This document shows, in pieces, positions 57,045-64,000 of a DNA stretch of 64,000 bases. Origin of the DNA: Hofstenia miamia (lineage: Eukaryota > Xenacoelomorpha > Acoela). The position numbers were made by a program, and so were the translations under genes. The notes below the pieces were generated by a model, which was given only the letters and a program-made list of their open reading frames with translations, was not told where the DNA came from and did no database searches. Numbering within the stretch: the stretch's first letter is position 1; the number at the start of each line of letters is the position of its first letter. The stretch covers positions 439,316 through 503,315 of the forward strand of contig SCFE01000001.1 of assembly GCA_004352715.1 (NCBI GenBank), given 5' to 3'.

Positions 57045-57615
57045 CATTACAAGAAATATTTCTTGCTTTGAAATATTTCTGTCGCATGATGGCGTATGAA
57101 TATTGATTTTGCATGCTATCTTAATACATGGCATTAAAAATATTTTTAGCAATTGTTCTAAATTGGCCTGCATTTTTATACCATCACAAAATCTTTCTTC
57201 ATCATGGAGCAATACGCATTGTAGTGCTGCCTTTCTTTAACGGAAATGTTTGCTACATTTTGGGTCATGATTTCGTGACAGCATAAAAATGCAGACCAAT
57301 TTAGAGAAATCACTAAAAATACTTTTTTATATGACTTCTCAAGAAAATATATAGGCGATAAAATGCAATTTGCCTCAAAATCTAGCAAATATTTCCTTTG
57401 AAGAAAGGCAGCACTACAATGCATATTGCTTCATGATGCAGAAAGATTATTTCATGATGGTATAAAAATGCAGGCCAATTTAGAGCAATTGCTAAAAATA
57501 TTTTTAATGCCATGTAGTAAGATAACACTCGAAATAAATTTTCATACGCCATTGTACAACAAAAATATTCCATAGCAAGAAATATTTCGTGTAATGTGTT
57601 TTTTGCTAACTTCAT
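57045..57615. repeat. foldback element: ~210-bp inverted arms plus a third internal copy
   Basis: 57053-57260 is matched by the reverse complement of ~57380-57600 (shared: GAAATATTTCTTGCT, ATGGCGTATGAA, CATGGCATTAAAAATATTTT, CTAAATTGGCCTGCATTTTT, GTAGTGCTGCCTTTCTT). The segment between them (57265-57345) is itself a further copy (AAAATGCAGACCAATTTAGAGAAATC), in direct orientation to the right arm. Minus-strand frames here (57615-57382, 57424-57176) come from the arms and are not genes. Confidence 0.8.
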
Positions 57616-57829
57616 TTTGCCTAATCTTTTGCAAATGGGTACTTTACCATATTAAATCTTAGTTACAAAAGGTTCTGATTGATATAAAAGTACAATCAAA
57701 TTAGTCAAAATAAATAAAAACTTTCTTAATTTCTTTTCTTTTCATCATCACCTTTCTGTTTTGATTAGTGCTGATTATGTTATAATAGAACTTTGATTCA
57801 GTTGTTGAAAACATTCATAAAATCAATTG

Positions 57830-58591
57830 AAAACGTGCCCTTGGTTCCAGAAATTAAACAGTTTTCCATTGTAGTTCTGGCAGCTTGAATTATTGTTCCT
57901 GCCCACCTTCTGTAGCAAATTCTAATTGGTGGGGAATCAAAATCGTTTGGGACTCGTCATTGGCAGCATGAACCAAGTATTTTGCAACAAGTCAACACAA
58001 CACTTCACTAACGGCAATTGGTCTAATTTCACCCTTAGGCTTACTAACAGCAAAAAGATTTGCAGCAAAAAACCAAGGACAGACTTCAACTGGCAGATTC
58101 CTTGAAGCCAATTGATTAAATAATCTGCAAAGCAAATTCAAAGTACTTTCTCCCACATGGGTATTTGGACACTCGATGGCAATGAATAGGTGTTGAGGAA
58201 ACAATTGACTTGGACCAGATGCCGAACCTTTAGGGAAACCCTTGAGGGCGATTAAAACCGAGCTGACATCCAATTGATAAGACGGAATGGTATTATCAAC
58301 ATATATAATGGCTCATCTTGCTGAGGGTGAAGAGACAAGAGTATCACACGCTTGGGCATTAGCTGGGGCCATGCAAGTTGACATAAGTGCTTTGGCTGCT
58401 CTACCATATTGGTCCAACTCTGCAAGAGATGAAAACACTGAACGGTTTGATTTTATTGGTGTCACTTCATTCAAGAGTCCAACATAATAACCATAATCAA
58501 AACTTTTAGTACATCTACGAATTTGGGTGTTATCAATAACGTGTTTTCTTCCAGCTCTTTGACATGATCTCAAAACTATTTTGGGCAACAT
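57830..58591 (-). pseudogene. non-LTR retrotransposon RT N-terminal relic
   Basis: Two joined frames. 58591-58313 contains YGRAAKALMSTCMAPANAQA, and, after a stop, 58273-57992 contains ALKGFPKGSASGPSQLFPQH, LLCRLFNQLASRNLPVEVCP and LFAVSKPKGEIRPIAVSEVL; further on LVAKYLVHAAN and LEFATEGGQE. 'SFPKGSA-GPSGLRPQHL', 'L-KK-GG-RPIAVG--LRRL-AK' and 'GV-GG-EA' are RT fingers/palm motifs of a LINE-like family. The YxDD palm would lie further left but is not present. In-frame stops show decay. Confidence 0.75.
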
Positions 58592-58596
58592 GAATA

Positions 58597-58600
<4 letters not shown>

Positions 58601-58628
<28 letters not shown>

Positions 58629-58720
58629 NNNNNNNNNNNNNNNNNNNNNNNNNNNNNNNNNNNNNNNNNNNNNNNNNNNNNNNNNNNNNNNNNNNNNNNN
58701 NNNNNNNNNNNNNNNNNNNN

Positions 58721-58750
<30 letters not shown>
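58601..58750. repeat. (TA)n microsatellite with assembly gap
   Basis: TA repeats around N 58629-58720. Confidence 0.95.
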
Positions 58751-58753
<3 letters not shown>

Positions 58754-59172
58754 AAATCCCCAACCAAATTTAAGTACATTAAAATAAAAATATAATCATT
58801 TTTCAGAATTTGATTAAATTGTGGAAGCACACTTTTTGTAAGTTGTGAACTATTCATTCATGCAGAAGTGTGTTATGTACAGACTCTAAAAATTGTTGAC
58901 AATACGATTAAAAACTATGTAATAATGAAGTGCATTCTTTCAATGGGCTACTTAAAAAAATCAGCTTTATAGTAATTATAAGGAACTTCAGATACGATTT
59001 TAGCAGTATTTCTGCTAAAATAAACACTTTCTAAATTCTTCTCAAAAATTGCATTTACCATTTTTAAAAATGCTAATTACAGGTAAAAATGTTAATTTAC
59101 ACTCAGCAGATGATGAGCTAGGATGAAAGAATTATAATGCTTCCTGTTGGTAATGCAAGGTTGTTGAATGCG

Positions 59173-59176
<4 letters not shown>

Positions 59177-59211
<35 letters not shown>
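59177..59211. repeat. (TA)n microsatellite
   Basis: 35 bp of TA bounded by CACTA and TAGTG, giving a perfect palindrome. Confidence 0.95.
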
Positions 59212-59213
<2 letters not shown>

Positions 59214-59390
59214 CTATTTTGCACATGAACTTCAATGCTGTTATATTTTTCCAATAATGTAATAGAAAACTTTCATCACATTCGCAGCAGATTTTGATAA
59301 ATTATGCGTGACTAAATTTAGAAAACAAATTTTGACTGTAAACCAATATAAATATGTACTAAAACACCTCATTTATTTTGAGCAAAAAAT

Positions 59391-60140
59391 TCAAAGCAAT
59401 ATGGCATTTAATTGATCAAAATAACCTGTAAGCCATACAATAAAAACAAATATTAACAGTAAGCATGCGCTTGATATAAAAAGACAGTTTATAAATATTT
59501 GATGTCCAAACAGAGAAAAAACCGACATGAAAACTGCGAATGCGCCAACTGTATTTCCAAGAAAAAGGGCAAAATTTGTGTTAACTGTAAAGATTTCGGT
59601 GCCATTCATCACATAATCGAATAGATTTCGGTTAATTGCGATTTCTTTGAAAAAAGTACTTAGGCAGTTTGTCATGGCTCCTGTGCAAAAGCTGCACAAG
59701 AACAACGTTGCAGAAAATAAACTTACCTCAAAAATAATGTTAGTTAATAAAGTTGCAAATTGAAATGTGAAAATTGCAAAGATGTGTGTGACCAAAATTG
59801 CGATTGTCAATTTAGCTAAGCATCCGATTCTAAGAAAGTAAGCAGATATTAATGGAGCCATCAATAATCCTAGAGAACTTGCCATAACATATGCTCCAAT
59901 GTAACACTCATTAAGCTTCAATGTTGCAGTTAAATTCATTGCGAGTGATATACTAATGAATGTTTGGAATGTGGCTAAATATGCAGTAGTAATCGCTAAG
60001 ATAAAGGCTTCTGGGAGAAGAAGAAATTGCAGACTTTGAAAAAGATGTGGCTTACACTTCTGCAAATATGAAGTTGGCCCACTATCAAATGAAGTAGATG
60101 TGATTCCAAATGAACATGCAATTAAAACTATTAAGCCCAC
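59391..60140 (-). CDS. terminal exon of an MFS-like multi-pass membrane transporter
   Basis: Open for 249 codons to TGA 59393-59391; the upstream boundary is a consensus acceptor, TATATTTTAG|GTGGGC (60141-60142 being AG on the minus strand), and there is no ATG at the start, so this is the last coding exon of a spliced gene continuing to the right. About six hydrophobic helices are visible (e.g. LLLPEAFILAITTAYLATFQ, ASSLGLLMAPLISAYFLRIG, LFLCSFCTGAMTNCLSTFF, LFISSACLLLIFVFIVWLTG). The pattern Y-GAYVMASSLGLLMAPLIS-YFLRIG, with an IG---M-S----P----R-G rhythm, is that of helices 7-8 of a major facilitator transporter. The closest family may be SLC18B1-like, but this is uncertain; the substrate is unknown. 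No frame damage, so probably functional. Confidence 0.6.
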   Translation of the reverse strand: MGLIVLIACSFGITSTSFDSGPTSYLQKCKPHLFQSLQFLLLPEAFILAITTAYLATFQTFISISLAMNLTATLKLNECYIGAYVMASSLGLLMAPLISAYFLRIGCLAKLTIAILVTHIFAIFTFQFATLLTNIIFEVSLFSATLFLCSFCTGAMTNCLSTFFKEIAINRNLFDYVMNGTEIFTVNTNFALFLGNTVGAFAVFMSVFSLFGHQIFINCLFISSACLLLIFVFIVWLTGYFDQLNAILL

Positions 60141-60349
60141 CTAAAATATAGAATCTTAAAACATATAGAGAATGACAAATTTAACGTTTTATTCAATTAC
60201 TTAAATAAAATCAGTATAATTCACAAAATTTTACTGAAGACAACGAGGATAATAATCTATTGAATTTTTCGATGCAAAATAACAAAATTTTATTAGATCG
60301 TGCATCAAAAACCAACTACCATAACCTTATATATATATATAGTGGACGA

Positions 60350-60630
60350 ATATTCTGATCCGAGACTGCAGTTTCCCTATGCATCTCAATTTCGTTGTTA
60401 AATTGTTTTCCAAAATCTACTTCACCAGAGTGAATAATAGAAATTGTTTTTTGTTTGGCTTTTGTGCAAAAATATTCCATTAAACCAGTAGTTCAGACTG
60501 GGCTCGCGCTAGTATCAGAAACAATTTCAGATTCCTTTGTGTGTTTTTTCTTCATGTGAATCCAAAGCGTTGTTGTTGGTTGCGATTTGATCACCTTAAA
60601 TTTTTGCTTGCAAAATGTTCAGTACGTGTG
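60350..60630 (-). pseudogene. BED-type zinc finger relic (hAT-like transposon)
   Basis: The minus-strand frame reads TFCKQKFKVIKSQPTTTLWI then HMKKKHTKE, then SEIVSDTSASPV, with a TGA just before TFC where the first zinc Cys of a CxxC pair would be. C-x2-C...TTTLW-H-x4-H is the BED finger found at the N terminus of hAT transposases and some host regulators. After the next stop comes GLMEYFCTKAKQKTISI. It lies upstream of the MFS terminal exon, presumably in its preceding intron. Confidence 0.55.
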
Positions 60631-60957
60631 AAAAACTCAAAAACTGCTCATTTACAGTCCATACCTGAAACAATTCAACATTGAATAAACAATTTATATT
60701 CAGTGTCATCCTCAAATGTAAACACATCAAAGCTTTGTGATAGTTTTACGTTATAAAATACTTTCAATTCATCCTAATTTCTACACAACATTAGAAATAT
60801 ATCATATATAATCATTTGTTGGAATTATGTATTGCTATATATTATTAGCCTGATGTCTTGCAAGTTTGAAGTTGAGAAACGATGGGGAATTCTTCTACAT
60901 TACAGGCAAAAATTGAAGAAAAAAAGATGCCATTCAAATGAATTTCACAGGGCCCTA

Positions 60958-60981
60958 ATATATATATATATATATATATAT
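60958..60981. repeat. (TA)n microsatellite
   Basis: ~24 bp of TA. Confidence 0.9.
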
Positions 60982-61020
60982 TGGAAATTAACGTATGTTT
61001 ATGAAATATGTAAATCTATC

Positions 61021-61437
61021 GAACATCATATCAATGCATAAATAAGAATAGCCTTTACAAGTAGAAAGATAAAAGATTTCATAAAGAAAGATGATACTTC
61101 AATATGTCTTAAGTCGTCTGTAATCAACAAATACAGCTATGATTTTACAAACAAAGACATTTTGGAGTATACATTAATGAACATCTAAAGCAACACATTA
61201 AAACAGAAATATAGAAACACACAATCATGAAGCAAGAGAGAAAATATCACAATAACTACTCAACATCAAAATTCAAATGCAGCAGAAGCCATAAATATTA
61301 AAGAACATTTAAATAAAATTCAATGCGAATGAACAATCAAATTATTAACTCACTTTGTTTTTATTTTAAACCGATTTCTGTAAACAATATTAACCTGATG
61401 AAGCTACGCTAAGCTAAGTATAAATTTTGTTTTGGAT
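61021..61437 (+). pseudogene. Penelope-like element relic, GIY-YIG end
   Basis: LKSSVINKYSYDFTNKD, then HFGVYINEHLKQHIKTEI, match the PLE nuclease pattern ('L-SSVIYKY-C-FC---YIG-T-RHF--RI-EHL') seen intact at 1858-1960; both Cys residues are lost and part of the YIG segment is deleted. A 3' tail follows containing CTGATGA at 61395-61401 without the matching GAAA, so the hammerhead candidate is not preserved here. Confidence 0.6.
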
Positions 61438-61466
61438 ATATGTATATATATATATATATATATATA
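61438..61466. repeat. (TA)n microsatellite ending in a single N
   Basis: TA tract, then N at 61467. Confidence 0.9.
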
Positions 61467-61467
61467 N

Positions 61468-61610
61468 GAACAAAAAGTTATAATCGAAATAGAAAAAGGT
61501 CCAACATTAAATTTCTTGGACACATCAATTATTAAAACAGAAAACTGTTATAATAAAACCAAACTTTATATAAAACCAACGAATGCAGCATTTCAAGCGT
61601 AATCAAATTA
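61468..61610 (+). pseudogene. Penelope-like element relic, RT palm/thumb piece
   Basis: VIIEIEKGPTLNFLDTSIIK then CYNKTKLYIKPTNAAFQ matches the PLE RT part 'T-E-E---LNFLD--I-R-----T-VY-KPT'. It comes before the nuclease in an intact element but lies after it here, so these are two separate scraps or a rearrangement across the N. Confidence 0.65.
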
Positions 61611-61852
61611 CCCCATTTGTATATTTCTATTAGATATTTTATTTCTTGATATTTATATATTTAGATATTAGATATTTCTATTGGGGAACCCATGGTGGTG
61701 ATATAGAATTGAATCTTGCCATCCTGAGCAATTTTAAAGGTAATGATACACTCTTTTAGTGTGGCGAGAAATAATTATAAATTTTAACGAAATATAGACC
61801 TAAAATTTCATGATTTAGAAGTGGTAGTATATTTTTGCATAATTCCTTAATG

Positions 61853-63241
61853 TTTAATAGAGATGGAAATCCATGCTGCACTAAATCTACGTGTAATGGT
61901 ATAAACGCCCTTGTGATAGCAAACAATTTTGAGTTTCACTATATATTTTTTGTGCTTAATTGCCAGGCAATAATGATTTTCAGAAGATATTGAGAATTAC
62001 AATGAAACAGAATTAATAGGTAGGCAGTCCAGCAATAATTATAGCAAATTGCTCTAGTTTTGAACAAACAACCAATTGGGAAAAGGCATGCAAAATATAT
62101 ACACATGGGAATAGAATGTTTTTTCAATCAAAGCCATTATCACGGAAATTTAATCAATTCTTTCTTCTTTATCTAATAGCTGATAAAATTGAGCTTGGAA
62201 ATAAACTCAAATACAACTATTTTCATATAGAATAAAAACTTGGTATTTAGCCTGCAAACACCTTTGATGAAAACAATCTTCATTAGTTGCAAATACAAAT
62301 CTCAGATACATATTTAGATTTAATACAAATTATAATGACTATAAAATAAGAATCTGTGCAGTACCTATAATAAATATAAAATTTTTAAGTAACTTAGTTA
62401 ATCCTTATTTTCGAAAACAATTATTAGGTTTAGAATTTGCAATAAATATTTCAAAAAACCTTTATAAGTTAAAGGCAGTAGTGAAGAGAAGTAACTTTTA
62501 TTAAGATGGTATTATTTAAGGGAATTGAATTTAAACTATTCTTAAANTTTAATAGAGATGGAAATCCATGCTGCACTAAATCTACGTGTAATGGTATAAA
62601 CGCCCTTGTGATAGCAAACAATTTTGAGTTTCACTATATATTTTTTGTGCTTAATTGCCAGGCAATAATGATTTTCAGAAGATATTGAGAATTACAATGA
62701 AACAGAATTAATAGGTAGGCAGTCCAGCAATAATTATAGCAAATTGCTCTAGTTTTGAACAAACAACCAATTGGGAAAAGGCATGCAAAATATATACACA
62801 TGGGAATAGAATGTTTTTTCAATCAAAGCCATTATCACGGAAATTTAATCAATTCTTTCTTCTTTATCTAATAGCTGATAAAATTGAGCTTGGAAATAAA
62901 CTCAAATACAACTATTTTCATATAGAATAAAAACTTGGTATTTAGCCTGCAAACACCTTTGATGAAAACAATCTTCATTAGTTGCAAATACAAATCTCAG
63001 ATACATATTTAGATTTAATACAAATTATAATGACTATAAAATAAGAATCTGTGCAGTACCTATAATAAATATAAAATTTTTAAGTAACTTAGTTAATCCT
63101 TATTTTCGAAAACAATTATTAGGTTTAGAATTTGCAATAAATATTTCAAAAAACCTTTATAAGTTAAAGGCAGTAGTGAAGAGAAGTAACTTTTATTAAG
63201 ATGGTATTATTTAAGGGAATTGAATTTAAACTATTCTTAAA
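61853..63241. repeat. 694-bp direct duplication joined by a single N
   Basis: 61853-62546 and 62548-63241 read the same from TTTAATAGAGATGGAAATCC to AAACTATTCTTAAA, separated by the N at 62547. As at 14020, this looks like an unmerged contig overlap. No gene is seen inside. Confidence 0.9.
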
Positions 63242-63869
63242 TAAACGTGCTATTTATTTTATAATCCTTTAATTTTTTAACGTTATTAACAAGCAAATTT
63301 AATTACATTTGCTAAGCTCAGAACTTAATTATATTTTAGGTTTGGAATATTGTTAGAAAATGATTCTTTATAAAAAAAATTTTTACGGTGAGGACTAATG
63401 GTGTTCTTCTTACTACTGTCTCATCAAAGTTTACAAAATGGCAATAGTCTCAAAGAATCTGAAAGTAGTTAATTTAATCAAACCCAAGATGTACGATTAC
63501 AATAAATACAAGGCATTTCAGTTTTAGAATGCTTCCAAATTGGGATTTATAGTGGAAATATTTATTGAAATGTGATTAAAAACTACAAGTTCAAGAATAT
63601 TCAAAGTTTTGACATCACCAATTTATAATAATTTATAAATTAATAACAGCTGATACCTTGTCGCAAGAAATAGGTCTCAGGCAAATTCAATTTACAGACA
63701 AAAGTATTAACATATTTACAAAGAGAAAAGTGATAGTAATAGAATGAGTTGGTTATAAGCAAATGGTTTAAGTTTATTTTACAAATTTTCCGTTGCTTGA
63801 TAAATATTTGAATAAACACAGAGAAATACAGTTCATCAATTTCTACATATGATCGGCCAAGTGGAATAT
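63242..63869. other. intergenic, no gene seen
   Basis: AT-rich; contains the non-conserved tail of the frame beginning at 63951. Confidence 0.4.
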
Positions 63870-64000
63870 TGCCATTCTTAAATTTTTGACAACGATTGTT
63901 CTTTTTCACGAAGTTCTTGAAGATAGTCCACACGTTTTCTATCGGATTCATATATGGAGAACTTGGTGGCCACTGCAGAATTTGAATGTCGTTTTCAGAC
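63870..64000 (-). pseudogene. Tc1-type transposase C-terminal fragment at the window edge
   Basis: Reading from the right edge on the minus strand: ENDIQILQWPPSSPYMNPIE then NVWTIFKNFVKKN. 'W-P-SPDLNPIE--W-ILK' is the last catalytic block of Tc1/IS630 transposases, whose Glu (in NPIE) completes the DDE triad. Here the conserved Asp of SPD is Tyr. The element extends beyond the window. After KKN the frame continues to 63640 without family similarity. Confidence 0.7.

Noticed and set aside
1-64000. tRNA or rRNA genes
   Set aside because: No cloverleaf with A and B boxes or conserved rRNA core was recognised by eye; a covariance search would be decisive.

Overview
This is AT-rich, repeat-dense animal DNA, probably from an invertebrate. 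The few host genes are metazoan-type and spliced: a Rab26/37-like GTPase, a CANT1-type nucleotidase and an MFS-like membrane protein. Three of the Rab introns are only 38-44 bp long, while its first spans 3.5 kb. Such short introns fit flatworms, rotifers or other compact-intron invertebrates; the transposon mix would also fit a hydrozoan. The window alone does not settle the species. Long (TA)n tracts and five multi-base N gaps, three of them inside (TA)n, mark places where assembly failed.

Layout. 0-8 kb: LINE ORF1-like gene running off the left edge (-), a Penelope-like element (PLE) 3' part with GIY-YIG nuclease (+) followed by a hammerhead-ribozyme-like motif, a foldback MITE inside (TA)n, and a LINE reverse-transcriptase relic (-). 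8.4-15.4 kb: host block with a small charged-protein gene (-) behind an X-box/CCAAT-like promoter, a CANT1-like nucleotidase (-), and a divergent Rab26/37-like gene (+) whose first intron carries a Tc1/mariner element. 19.8-22.1 kb: a PIF/Harbinger-type element with ~330-bp inverted repeats, a TTA target duplication and a broken MADF exon. 22.6-24.2 kb: a Ty3/gypsy-like fragment (-). 28.2-29.6 kb: a decayed RAG1/Transib-like transposase gene. 31.5-32.1 kb: a deleted Tc1-like element between (TA)n tracts. 36-37.3 kb: a satellite built from a three-monomer higher-order unit. 37.7-39.6 kb: a PLE relic abutting a mariner-type fragment. 40.9-56.5 kb: two related LTR retrotransposon families; the larger is a mosaic with a full 5' LTR, gag, protease, RT/RNase H, a second partial pol, a nested solo LTR, integrase, an unassigned third region and a truncated 3' LTR. 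43.1-44.0 kb: a mariner with near-perfect ends inside a tandem repeat. 57-58.6 kb: a foldback repeat and a LINE RT relic. 59.4-60.1 kb: terminal exon of an MFS-like gene, with a BED-finger relic upstream. 61-64 kb: PLE scraps, a 694-bp duplication around a single N, and a Tc1-type transposase end at the right edge.

The host genes do not form an operon. The functional unit that can be read is the head-to-head CANT1/Rab pair, whose start codons are about 310 bp apart. The rest is mostly transposable elements in different stages of decay. Several preserve informative structures: target duplications, nested insertions, and in-frame TGA codons at positions where arginine is expected.
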